From: Nemophila menziesii
Lineage: Eukaryota; Streptophyta; Magnoliopsida; Boraginales; Hydrophyllaceae
DNA: 64,000 nucleotides
NCBI GenBank assembly: GCA_029959085.1
Contig: JARWIR010000042.1
Span: 2,512,544 to 2,576,543, forward strand
Direction: 5' to 3'
The notes beneath the pieces are model-generated. The model was given only the letters and a program-made list of their open reading frames with translations. It was not told the origin of the DNA and ran no database searches. Below, in pieces: positions 1-10,650 of this stretch (within the stretch, counting starts at the first letter, position 1; every line of letters starts with the position of its first letter). Position numbers and translations under genes: made by a program.

Positions 1-1468
1 TATTAAGCAATATCCTCAAACTCCTTTCTCATCAAGTTAATTATTTTAATTTAGTTTTTTATTTCTATTTTCAGTAGTTGATAATTATTCTTTTTGCTTG
101 CAATTAAATTTATTTCATCTTTAGTTATAATTACTCAAAATCCAACAAATATTTCTATTTTTTATTTCCTTTTTGTTAATCGAATTTCATACTTTACGCA
201 TTTATATTACCTTGAAAACCATTAATCGCCAATTCGTCCCTGCAAACGAATCTATACTTATCATTTCTTGCTACCTGCATTCCGCACTCTGCGAGTCGAT
301 TCCCATATTGTGTGTTGTTTATTTTAATTAACTGGACTACATATGTCATCACAACGCTACATTAAAAACAAAAATAAAAGAAAATAAAATATCTAAGCAA
401 ATGTGTAGATCTACTCCACGGAAGCTTCGAAAAGAAGCTGAGTACAAACAATGCCTCGTGAATCTGTTGTCTCGCCGATGACCATGGCTGCCTCGTCAGA
501 GTAAAAACGTGCTTCCTAAATCTGCCTTATCAATACTTTCCACTAAATTTGATGCCTTTTAAACTCCATGGGCAGGCAGCTCGAACAAATGGAGAATCTG
601 AGTAAGAACCTCGAGCTCGTTTCTTCCGGCGAAGCATCATTTTCACGACGAAGCTTCATCTCTCTATTCGTGAAACTTCATCTTCACGTGCAAAGTGCCA
701 TTGTTGCAGAAGCAAAACTCCCACGTCGGAGCTTCACGTAGCTCGAACGGGCCTTCACGCTGGGATCTTCACGTAACTTAAACCATCGGGATCTTCATGT
801 AGCTCGAACGCCTGGATCTTCACGTCGGGACCTTCATCCTTCCATGGTAGCTCAAACGTAGAAAAGCCTTGCCGGAATCTTCACACCACCAGTACTCCAA
901 AACTTCGAAGCTCCATAAATCTCCGGCAACGAGGCTTTCTCGAAGGTCTTCTCCGGCGAATCTCTACTTTTTTTGTGCAACAAAGATGCTCGAACGGTTT
1001 TGCGGCTTGGCGGTGGTCCTTCTCCAATGTGATTCATGGAGTTTTTATGGAAAAAATGGAGAGAGGAAGTGGGTTTATGGGAAGAGATAAAAGAAAGTAG
1101 AGAGAATGAGATTTTAGGGTTTTTTAAAAAAATATCAGTAATATTTAGTAAATATAGAAAAATATATAAAAAAAATAGATAGATTTTGGTATATAATGTT
1201 AAATTTTATTTGTATTTTTAATAAAAAAAAGAATTAAAAAATATGCATGTATATATGGGATGTTTTGTGATCTTTTGAATAATAATTTGTAGTATTTTTT
1301 GTTATTTCTTTTGTAATTGCACTTATTTATTAATAACTGATAATTTTGGAAAAGTAAAAAGAAAATTATTAGTTGTTTAGTAGTATGTTGTTGAAAAAAA
1401 AATCAGTTGAGATTAGGTTACTGATTAAAAATTAAGGCCTTAATTATTTAATATAATAGTACATATTT
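1..1468. other. AT-rich flank with a short GC-richer gene-like stretch
   Basis: Positions 1-400 and 1110-1468 are AT-rich and show nothing recognisable. Between about 400 and 1110 base composition rises. Short related phrases such as CTTCACGTAGCTCGAACG recur near 735, 790 and 815, so this part has degenerate tandem repetition. Read on the minus strand, an AAACCCTAA-like leader near 1110-1125 precedes an open stretch starting at 1037. That resembles the 5' ends of the Mutator-like elements later in the window, but I found no terminal repeats here. No protein family is recognised. Confidence 0.3.
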
Positions 1469-1484
1469 AAACTAAATTAATGAT

Positions 1485-3281
1485 ATAGACACATTGCGGA
1501 TTGGGTTATGGGATTGGGAAAGGTTTCGGAACCTATTACCGGTGAATAAGCTGCATGAGATTGCGGAAGTACATAGGTCGGTAAGTGAGTTGGATATAGA
1601 CACATTGTATTGGGAACATGAGTTTAGCGGGGTTTATTCCGTTAAATCTGCTGTGTGGGATCCTATAGAAGAGAATAACGTGGGTGGGGTGAACTGGAGT
1701 AGGGTTTGGAAAGTGAAATGTCCCCAAAAGATCCGTATTCTACTATGGCGGGCAATTCATGATAGATTAGCTACTGACAAGAATTTAAAGAGAAGGGGTG
1801 TGGAGGTTTCAGAAGGGTGTAAGTGGTGTGGAAACGGTGAGGAAACAACTGTGCATCTCTTTATGGAATGCGTGATGGTTAAGAGGGTATGGAATCAGGC
1901 CAAACGAGAATGGCAAGGAAGCGGGTTTTGGAATGAAGAGGTAGCAGGTGCTAGAGTCATGGGCTCGGCTTTAGGAACTGGAGCTGATGCATGAAATGGC
2001 ACCGTTAGCGCTGAGGTACTGGACAGCGTGGAGATGAGAAGTGCTCGGCGTGGAAATGGGGAAGTATCTTCGGTAGAAGGAATCAGTTCGAGACATCGGG
2101 GAACACGCCACAACAGCAGAACGGCGGAGGACCTGAACTGTAACAAGGAAGTTCACAGGGGTTTAATTTGTAATTTTAATAACTCACGTAGTACTGTACA
2201 ATTTAATAGATCTAATATTAGTATTGAACAGGGACATCAAGTGGGGCGACCTGATGAAGGGCAGAGCTGGACAGATTTTCAAGGGGAGAGGCCGCAACAA
2301 TAGGTCCCGGTTTTTAATGGACATCGCCAGGAGCAGTACAGACAAGGGGATGAAGCATTAGATCAGCACGAAGGAGAAAGGCAAGAATTTCGAACAAGGG
2401 AGCAAGGATCAGTAGTGCAACACAGTGGGGTTAACCAGCAATTTGTTGATGAATGGTGGAATGTTAACCTTAAGGAAAATGGATTTTTTTATGGACTCCC
2501 CTGGAATATATTTTTTGCAGCGTTAGTAGGTGTTATTTGGGCCAAAAGAAATGATGTAATTTTTAATAATCGAGAGTTTGGAAGAGCTGAAACTTTAATA
2601 AGAAGGGCTAAATGCAATACAGTAGAGTACTTAAGGACATGGAGATCGAATTCAGGTACAATCTCTGGGAGAAAAGATTATGTGGATATGGTGGGATGGT
2701 GTAGACCAAGTCATGGATTTAAACTAAATACTAATGGAAGTTCTTTAGAGGAGAAGGGCCTGGGAGGTGCCGGTGGCCTTATAAGAGATATAGATGGATG
2801 TTGGATAAGCGGTTTCATAGCCAAATTTAACTGTGGAATTGTAGCGGTGGCGGAAATTAGAGCATTATACGAGGGTCTAAAATTAGCCGTGGGTTTGGGG
2901 ATTAAGGAACTTTGTTTTGAGACGGATTCACAAGAGATACTGGATACAATTAATAATACAGCAGGAGGGTGTGGTCCAGCTTGGAGATGGGTTGAAGAGA
3001 TTCGTAAGTTGTTACGGAACAATCCGGATTTTGTGGGAAAGAAGATATTCAGGGAAGCGAATATGTGTGCTGATAAGCTCGCTTGTATTGGAGTAAGACA
3101 AAGCAATGGAGTGGAGATACTTAGTGAGCCGCCGTTGAGCATTGAGGGCGCGTTAAGTAAAGATAGAACGGGTTGAACATGGCCAAGGCGGATATATTCG
3201 ATTAATGATCCTGATGGTGTATTTGTGTAATTGATGTTATTTTCATGGTCCTAGGACCTCCCTTGTAAAAAAAAGAATAAA
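1485..3281 (+). mobile_element. 5'-truncated LINE (non-LTR retrotransposon) with 16-bp target duplication
   Basis: The block is bounded by a perfect 16-bp direct repeat, AAACTAAATTAATGAT, at 1469-1484 and 3282-3297. It ends in an A-rich tail (about 3265-3281). Both are hallmarks of target-primed reverse transcription. Only the 3' part of ORF2 is present: the zinc-binding reverse-transcriptase tail followed by an RNase H domain, with the catalytic RT palm missing. This is therefore a dead-on-arrival copy. The exact target duplication suggests moderate age, but the coding frame is already broken between the two domains. Confidence 0.85.
1494..3176 (+). pseudogene. LINE ORF2 fragment: zf-RVT plus RNase H domains
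   Basis: The frame at 1494-1994 carries the zf-RVT region typical of plant LINEs: a YSVKSAVW-type segment, then a C-x2-C (CKWC) and H-x4-C (HLFMEC) cluster. The frame at 2415-3176 carries the RNase H-like domain (RVT_3). It shows LNTNGSS, then AEIRALYEGL, then ETDSQ. The first catalytic Asp, normally LNTDGS, reads Asn here, so the domain is probably inactive. The two frames are separated by about 420 bp with no continuous frame. A flanking 91-aa frame at 2028-2303 has no recognisable domain. Identification of the family is firm; no host function is implied. Confidence 0.8.
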
Positions 3282-3297
3282 AAACTAAATTAATGAT

Positions 3298-4576
3298 TCC
3301 AAATTCAAAATAACTTTTTCCTAAAATAAAAATAAAAATTGGACTATTCGTTGACTTTATAACAGAAGCATCTATCGGCTATCGCCACCTAAATTGACCA
3401 TGGATTCGGAGCAAACGAAAATTGGAGTGCTTCGTTGTTTTTTTATTTTTTGTTCAACCACCAACTATATGACTGACTTTTTTTTTTTGTCAAAACAGGT
3501 TTAAGACATCAATAAAGGGCTCCCATGGTAGATGACTAAATTCTATCAGTCAGATTTGGCAGAAAACGGAAGAAACATGATCGATATTTTTTAAATTCAT
3601 TTCTAGAAAGATCATAGCCAAACAAACTATCTTGTAAAATTCGCTAGACACGGAGCCAAGCAGCTACAAGACGAATCGATAGAAATGACAGACCGACTAA
3701 AAATGATGGAAATCGGTTGATGAATTATGGTTGTATTTTACGGTTTTCTTTCGTCCAAAAAAAAAAACCTTTTTGGTCAAATATTATCAAACAATTTATT
3801 GTATTCAATTAATTTAATGATATATATACATATTCCTACTTATTAAAATATTTTACGCCATACTATCTAATAATATTTTCCACTAGACTGTCAAAATTTA
3901 AAGATGGATAGATTAATTTTCAAATTAAAAAGCTATTCATATCAAAAGAAAATTAAATAAGACAGCTGATAAACTTGCAAAATGTATCCGGCATAATATC
4001 CGACGTGACGGAAATTCTTAGTAATTCGATCATTGAATTTTATAATACCTTTAACAATATGTAGGAATAGAGATATCGGTTAAATTTCTGTAATATTTTT
4101 ATTTTATTATTAAAAAAAATATCTCTACGATAAAATGTGTCAGAAGCCAGATAAACAAAAAGATTTTAATTATCTCAGAAGTATGATCCTTTGAGAATGA
4201 TTTCATTACGAAAACACTGTGTGAAAGTGCTCAAAGTTGATGAGGAAAAGTTCATAATTAATTTTTTATTATATTGAGCAAAAGTTTTTTTCTTTTTCTT
4301 TTTTCTAACTGTTTATATTAAGAAACTAAACAATTACAAATAATGTTAGTTTATCCTACGGAGCATGAATCAAGACCTAACAACTCGACTAATTTAGTAG
4401 GGAGTGGGTTTGCGCAAAAGTCATACGACTCACCTAACGGCAAATTTTTGCAAACCCAATCCGCTATCCTATTTCCACTTCTTCTAACAAATGAAAAAGT
4501 TGGATTACAATATTCAGAGACAAAATAAATACTCTTAACTATATTAATAATACAAGGAGAATTAAAAACAAAATTG
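3298..4576. other. Intergenic, nothing recognised
   Basis: AT-rich DNA with homopolymer runs (for example near 3480 and 3760). No coding frame with family resemblance, terminal repeat or RNA gene was seen. The 61-codon frame at 4343 has no support. Confidence 0.5.
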
Positions 4577-6095
4577 CTAACTAAAGGCTCCTAGTTGAAG
4601 GCTATCATTCTCCACAATGCAATGGAAATTCTTGAGTTCTCTCGCCCATAGACAAGTTTTAAGAACTCCTAACCCTTCAGCTTCAAGAGGATTGTCAGCC
4701 TTAATTCTCCAAGCTTCACATCCAATAAGTCTTCCTAAATAATCACTGGCAACACAAGCAATAGTAGTTCTATCTTTAGTAAAGGAAGCATCACAATTTA
4801 TTTTTATAGATTTCAAAGAAGGGGGAATCCACTTACTATCCTTTATATATTCATTACTAGCATTAATATGTTGCTTACTATCTGGAGTAGAATTACCCAC
4901 TGAAGTAGAGTTTTTATTTCCCTTCAGTTTTTTATTTACATCATTAGGGATTTTAGGTATTATACCCTTCTCACTAATGGTGTTAATCTTAGTAGGTGAA
5001 GTATCCATATCCATATCAGTAGCATTAGGATTAGGAATATTTGAAGAGTAAGGTATGTATTCCTTCCAAGTATTAATAGCTTTTTCCAGTGTCAAAATAG
5101 GATTCAGTTTAGTATTATTGAATATGAAAGAATTTCTATCTTTCCAAATCTGCCAAATCGAAGTACAAACTTCCTCAAAGGTATGTTGTAATTTATTTGA
5201 TTGTTTCTCCATTGTTTTAAGAAAACCAGCCATCCAAACATCCAAACTTATGGAGTGGTTGCTGATTCTTAAGGTTAATGGAGAAGCCAACCAAGTAGCA
5301 CAGGCCCATTCACATTCAAAAAACAGGTGCTCCACAGTTTCAATTTTCATATTACCTATAGGGCAAATATTTGTTTCCTTACATTTTTTCTTATACAAAT
5401 TATCATTTGTGGGGATTGTATTTTTTATAGCCTTCCAAATAAAATTCTTTATCTTTGGGGCTGTTTTCATATTCCAAATTGCTTTCCAAACTATTGGATC
5501 AGTAGCATGTGAGGATGAGGGTTTAGCCTTTTTTGTAATAGTTTCTAATTTAATATTTTCAGCCCTCATAAAGTGATATCCTCTTTTAACCGAATAAAGA
5601 CCATTTGGACTTAATTTCCAAGATAAATTATCTTGAGTTGGGATAAGGGGTATAAAAGTCTTAATAATTTTTTGGTAATCAGATTCTTCATAGTTATTTT
5701 TAATTTTCTCCAAGTTCTATTTTCTATCATTATCATGGATTAGATTAGATACTTTAGTAATGTTAGTATCCTTATGTTTTTTAATCTCCATATCTTGAGA
5801 GAACCAGTAATCTCTTTAGGGAATAATATCCTCTCCATTTCCAATATTTCAAGTTAACTGACTTTTCATAGCATTTCTTCCTGTAATTAAACTTTTCCAT
5901 GCCCAAGATGGTTTATTACCCAACTTAGCATGAAGAAAGTTATCATTTGGGAAATATTTCCCTTTTAGTACTTTATACAGTAAATAATTTTTATTATTAA
6001 GTAAATTCCAAGCTTGTTTAGAGAGTAGAGAGATGTTTACAATCTTAAGGTCTCGAAAATCTAACCATCCTGTATATTTACTATGTGTTAATCTT
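4577..6095 (-). pseudogene. LINE ORF2 remnant (RT tail, zf-RVT, RNase H)
   Basis: The long minus frame 5713-4577 encodes the zf-RVT region (CP-x-G, then HLFFEC) followed by an RNase H domain. Its acidic residues are still visible in context: NCDAS, EAEGLG and ENDSLQ. The frame stops soon after ENDSLQ, so the RNase H domain is truncated. Upstream on the same strand, about 6095-5800, a broken frame continues with the C-terminal RT segment: GWLDFRDLKIVN, KGKYFPNDNF, then WAWKSLITGRNAM. A stop and frame change separate it from the 378-codon frame. I see no poly(A) tail or target duplication, so the ends are approximate. The sequence differs from the LINE at 1485-3281 and is probably another lineage. 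Confidence 0.75.
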
Positions 6096-6639
6096 TAGAG
6101 GAAATGTTGAGCAAAAGTTTGAAGAGGAAATGTTGATCAATATTTAGAAAAAGTTGTCAAGATATTTATAAAACCATTCTTGCCGTTTTTTTTTTTGTTT
6201 TCAAGAATTCTTGCCGTTGGAAACAAGTTTAAGGGGGTGGGGGAATAACTTGCTTCAAGGATCAACGAATAATTAGAAAAGACAACGGCTGATATTGGCA
6301 TATTTAGAGTTTATAATAAAAATTTAAAAAAGTAATCCCTGATATATTTATTTATTTTAACAATGATTTTTTTGTAAAAGAGAAGAATTTGATTTAAGAG
6401 TTGATTTCACTCAAATTGTTTTTACCAAGATTGTTTTAAATCAAAATTATTTAACTCCTCCTCGAATGGAACAGATTTAATCACAAATTCAATTACATCT
6501 CTTAATTATAATATAAACCATCTTAATTATCTCATAAATATCTTACATTTTTCTTAGTTTTCATAGTAACCGAAGACGAATTTCACAATTCATACTATTC
6601 AACTTACAATAGTCTTTGAAAAACTTTCCACCATTTAGT

Positions 6640-6985
6640 GATAGGAGTTGGTACCGATATTTCATGTTCATTTTTAACAACAATGACTCTTGACTTCTTC
6701 ATAAAATTTGTATCAGACTCACTCACTCACTATTGGAGATTGGATCGATAATATCTGCATTTGGTAGTTCAGTTATCTCTGTTTCCAAAACTTCTTGCAT
6801 GTTTAGATTTAATTTGCATCGTACTTCTCTGAATGGATTGAACTCGTCCTCCAAGTAGATCTTATGCATATATCATTCCGGGTCAATCCCTTCTAGATCG
6901 ACATATATCCATCTTAATGTTTCTCTGTTCTCCATAAGCACATGGCGTAATCTTTCTTCTTCCTATGGTGAAAAATTAGAAACGG
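6640..6985 (-). pseudogene. Ty3/gypsy reverse-transcriptase remnant
   Basis: The minus strand around 6880-6841 reads MHKIYLEDEFNPFRE. It is preceded by LRWIYVDLEGIDP and followed by LNLNMQEVLETEITEL and then LPNADIIDPISNSE. This is the conserved entry region of plant Ty3/gypsy RT, where the family has a W-x-(I/V)-x-D-(I/L)-x-GI segment followed by MHKI-x-LED. A stop replaces one residue before MHK, and another lies after ISNSE. The catalytic YxDD block is absent. No LTRs belonging to it were found nearby, so this is an isolated relic. Confidence 0.65.
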
Positions 6986-7424
6986 TAATGACAGTGAAAG
7001 TATCATTCTCCCTTAAATATATGTATTTTAAATGTTCAAGACGAGGTTTGAAGTATAATTATGGAGGATATATTATATGGAATAAATTTTTGTGACATCT
7101 AAGTAAGGGTTTCACATAACATACCTCCTTATCTACTTATATATGACTTTTTCTCATGCTCCCCTTAGACTCTAGTTTATTCATTTCCCCATTTTTTGAT
7201 TCGACAAAAAGTTATTTTAATGATCATTCTTCTAGTAAAGTGTGTGTTATCTCTTGTACCAAGGTCTCAATCTCATCTACCCAAAACATTAAGACTCTCA
7301 TCTTTCATACTTATATTTGCAATGTTAAGCGCATTTAATGTTACTTTCATATTTCCAAATGATACTTCTATGTTACCTTTCTACAATTAATTTGGTCGCT
7401 GGTTGTAGTCTATGTTATTGAACT

Positions 7425-7815
7425 ATTTCGCGGCCTACGCGGTCGACTGGGGTCTAATGTACGCGGGGTCTAAGCGGGCTTAGGCGATTTTGAATTCTTA
7501 TATTTAGTAATGCATGTGTAGTAATTATAATAATTTTAATTATTTAAGTCATAAAACTCATCTAACAACACTATAGTAAATATATAAATACTAAAATTAG
7601 AGTTATAATATCAATTCACATAATTTTTAGAGTATAAAAAATAAAAGGAGGGCCTAGACGGCCATTTTTTCCATTAACCGGTGGCTAGAGGCCACTTCCA
7701 CGACGATTAAGGGGTTAGGCAAAATGCCTAACATTTTTACCGAGCGTAGGCGGCTGAGGGGGGAGTTGATGCCTAATCACGCCTAAGCGGCGATATCTAC
7801 AACATGGGCCGCAGT
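7425..7815. mobile_element. Degenerate DNA-transposon relic rich in CCTA-GCGG-type words
   Basis: Both edges of this about 390-bp block carry GC-rich words such as GGCCTACGCGGTCGACTGG, GGCTTAGGCG, CCTAAGCGGCG and GGGGTTAGGCAAAATGCC. They surround an AT-rich core, in otherwise AT-rich DNA. Related words recur in opposite orientation at 53765-53905. The arrangement suggests a short terminal-inverted-repeat element, but the ends are too decayed to define exactly or to assign to a superfamily. Confidence 0.4.
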
Positions 7816-8344
7816 TCGTGGTTGTTGTTTGTTAATCGCGATTAGGATCTTTTGCTCAGTTATGTTGGCTACTTAATGATGGCAGAATCAGATGCATAGT
7901 TATTTTACTTGGATAGTTACGAGTGGTAAGAGATTTATCCTCTGTTTTGGTGGTTACAATTTTTTTATGGATGAACAATGAATTTGAACGTCTTTTAGTC
8001 TCGTAGTTCACCCTGACAAATGAACCTGAACAACTATTGGTCTCGTGGGTCACATGCAATGAATCTGAACACTTTGACCAACGTGGCTCGTATCTTAACA
8101 CCCGAAATTATAACAATTGACCACCATATAAAGTACATTTTTAATCTTTCAAATAAAATAATATAATAGTTTATAAAAAATACTTTTTAAAACTTTCCAA
8201 ATAAAATAATAATTTCTATTTTTTCTTTTTTAAAATCCAAACCTTTTAAAACTTGAAAAATATTAAATTTTCTTTTAATTTCCAACCAGCCGAACACCTC
8301 CTGATCATATAAGTTGTGATAAAAAAGCTTTTAGAACAAAAAAA

Positions 8345-9195
8345 AAAAATATAAGTTGTGATACTCCTCAAAGGTCAAAACCATATGTGTATTCTTTTTT
8401 TTTTTTTTTTTTTTTGTCGGTTCATATGTGTATTCTCCAGAATAAGGGATATATGAATTTTTTCAAGATATAAGATTTCGATTTAGACCCCTCCTTAAAT
8501 TCCATCAGATCTTCATCTCAGGTATCACGACATGTGAAGGATGATCGAAGCTTTTTCAACTAATCATAGTCTTATGGTATTTTTTGTTGACAACTCAACA
8601 CACTATGGACCCTTTTGGGTCAATGACTTAAATTAGAACTTTTCTTTTTTGGACGGAAATTAAAACATCTAAACCAGGTAAAAAATTGAAGAAAAGAATA
8701 TGGTAAGAGCCTGTAAATATTATTTGCATTGACCCAGGTTCTAATAATATCTTAATAGATGCTTGTAAAACAAATTAATTTTTTCCAAACAGATTGCAGC
8801 AAACAACACAATCATCAGTGCACTATAAGGAAGGAAGATCATGTTTTTACAATTGACTAAAACCACTACTCTTTTCCTAACCTTATTTAACAAAGAATGT
8901 GCGCAAGTTTAATTTATAGCACTCATAATTAGACAACATGATCTAATGCACATAATATGTACAAAAATCTTTTAGTGATCATAGGCACTTATTTCTTCTA
9001 CATCTGTTTCGTAAACACTTATTATTTTCTCTGCATATCTGGCTTGTTAAAAATTAAGGTATGTTACTTCTCTTGTTCAGGGCATGTATTAGACTTAGGG
9101 TCGACGAGACTCTTGATCATACAAGGAAATGATACCTGATTAACAACAACTCATCTCAACATAATAAACAGTCATCATGCTTCTCTGTGTCCAGA
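8345..9195. repeat. Segmental duplication block I, copy 1
   Basis: This stretch aligns by eye with 41378-41406 + 46859-47138 + 48660-49092. Shared text includes AAGTTGTGATACTCCTC, TAAGATTTCGATT, CATCAGATCTTCATCTCAGG, CCCTTTTGGGTCAATGACT, and the long run from ATAGCACTCATAATTAGACA through CTCTGCATATCTGGCTT to CCAGACTCTC. Copy 2 is interrupted by a copia composite and by a Mutator-like element that are absent here, so this copy preserves both empty sites. It holds decayed exon-like pieces of an unrecognised gene that are better preserved in copy 2 (see 48930-49270). Confidence 0.85.
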
Positions 9196-9283
9196 CTCTC
9201 AAAAAAAGAGTTTACTATGATAAAGTTTTGCTTGGAGTTCTTTTTAATGATAGGTGTTCTGCTAGGGGTGGAAATTTGAAGAG

Positions 9284-9410
9284 CTACTAAACTCGCATCC
9301 TCGTTTGAAGAAAAGTATGGCTGCAAAAGGAATGTTTGAGATCGATGATTTAGAATTAGAAGTGAGCACTCGAAAATTTAGCTTCATTTACTCATCGAAG
9401 CAACTAGGGA
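9284..9410 (-). pseudogene. Duplicated fragment of the BODYGUARD-like gene (intron 2 and flanks)
   Basis: This fragment matches 11128-11255 almost base for base. Shared words include GAAGAGCTACTAAACTCGCA, AAGTATGGCTGCAAAAG, GATTTAGAATTAGAAGT and TTTACTCA. It therefore contains the start of exon 3, the whole short intron 2 and the end of exon 2 of the neighbouring gene. The donor site is damaged. Because the intron is retained, this is a DNA-level duplication, not a retrocopy. Confidence 0.8.
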
Positions 9411-9764
9411 GATGTTAGGAAGTGGTTTTTGGGGAAAGTTATTCTTAAGTTTAGTATTGATTCTCCACTATTAAGTAATGCCCAAGTTAATTAGTTATAT
9501 ATTCAACAATCTCGGGAGCCAGAAGACTCAGTCTTCCCTTTAGTACTCAAATAATTGTGTGGTCATAATTGTATCAAGAGATTTTACCCATAAGGTCTCG
9601 AAGACCATTCCTCGTTACTGTGTTCTTACTAGAGGCCTATTAGATTTGAAAATAAATATCCTGTCTGATAAATACATAGATCGTATATTAAGTACAACTA
9701 AAGCCAGCCATATGAGACTAGGTTTTGTGAACTTGTGCAATGAGGAGGGGAAGAGAACAAACCA

Positions 9765-10429
9765 TAAGTAGTTTCAGGATCTCATCATCGCTAAAATTAT
9801 TGTCAACAAGGGTGTCCAAGAAATCTAGTTGGCTTGAAGAAGTTTTGTTTTTCCTGTATCGTTTTTCTTCAAGAATACGTTTCCACATGGACCAATATCT
9901 TAGCAACAACTTTTTCGCCTACTTGTGTAAACTTGAAGATCTAGCTCACATAAAACTGGACGGGGTTTTGTTACCATACCTTTTTTCACAGTACAAGCAA
10001 TCTCTTCCTGCAGATCGATCAAGTCTCTTGAAAGCAAAATCTTACTTAAAATGTTGAAATTAGTTGCGAAAGCTAGCTTCCCTGTATCTTAACATTCACT
10101 TCATTTTCTTTCACAAATTCCACCATTTCCGACACTTTTTTCCCTTTCAATCATTCTTGAGACTCACGCTTTACTTGAGAAAAGCTCAGTTCTACATATT
10201 GTTCGTAAATATTTCCATCTATCGGCGTATTCTTCGGCCCATATAAGTGTTGTGTTCTGAAGTTCTGACTGACTATATGGAATCGCGTGAAGAATGTGTC
10301 TTCCAGATAAACTACGACCATACCTCTTGAGGCTGGTGATGATCCAACGACTATGTGTTTAGTACCTATGCTTAGCGATATGAGAGGGCCGTAAAGGCGT
10401 AAATGCGAGCAAAGTTTGCAAGAGATACA
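9765..10429 (-). pseudogene. Cytochrome P450 pseudogene (clan 71 type), N-terminal half
   Basis: Read on the minus strand in several frames, the order of segments follows a plant A-type P450. They are LYGPLISLSIG near 10393, then EDTFFTRFHI, then RTICRTELFSSKA (about 10200), then MVEFVKENE, then FATNFNILSKILLSRD (about 10040), and finally QLDFLDTLVDNNFSDDEILK (about 9820). The last motif resembles families such as CYP80/CYP76, where it precedes the I-helix. The I-helix threonine motif, ExxR and the heme-binding cysteine loop are absent. Frameshifts and stops separate the pieces. The subfamily assignment is tentative; the family call is firm. Confidence 0.75.
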
Positions 10430-10526
10430 TAAGGCATATTTCATATATAAGAAATATTCCCCAAAAGTATTTATACAATTAGTTTCACTCCCCAGTATAT
10501 AAAAATTACGCATTGTCTACTACGAA

Positions 10527-10580
10527 TAATGATGTGTGCCTTGCTAAGTCAATGTGCATAAAGTGTACATTGATCAATTA
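10527..10580 (-). pseudogene. Short duplicated piece of BODYGUARD-like exon 3
   Basis: The text AATGATGTGTGCCTTGCTAA, then GTCAATG, then AAAGTGTACATT parallels 10932-10978, inside exon 3 of the adjacent hydrolase, around the conserved TRHTHHSAWH segment. It is too short and diverged to code for anything. Together with 9284-9410 it indicates that at least one partial copy of the hydrolase once lay downstream of the intact gene and has been broken up. Confidence 0.5.
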
Positions 10581-10650
10581 ACGAGAGCCGGAAAATTACA
10601 ATTAAATAACAGTAAAGAACATAAATAACTTAAAACTTATTATTTGTCTC

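Noticed and set aside
5055..5576. 173-codon plus frame
   Set aside because: Antisense of the LINE zf-RVT/RNase H frame; hydrophobic composition is a by-product.
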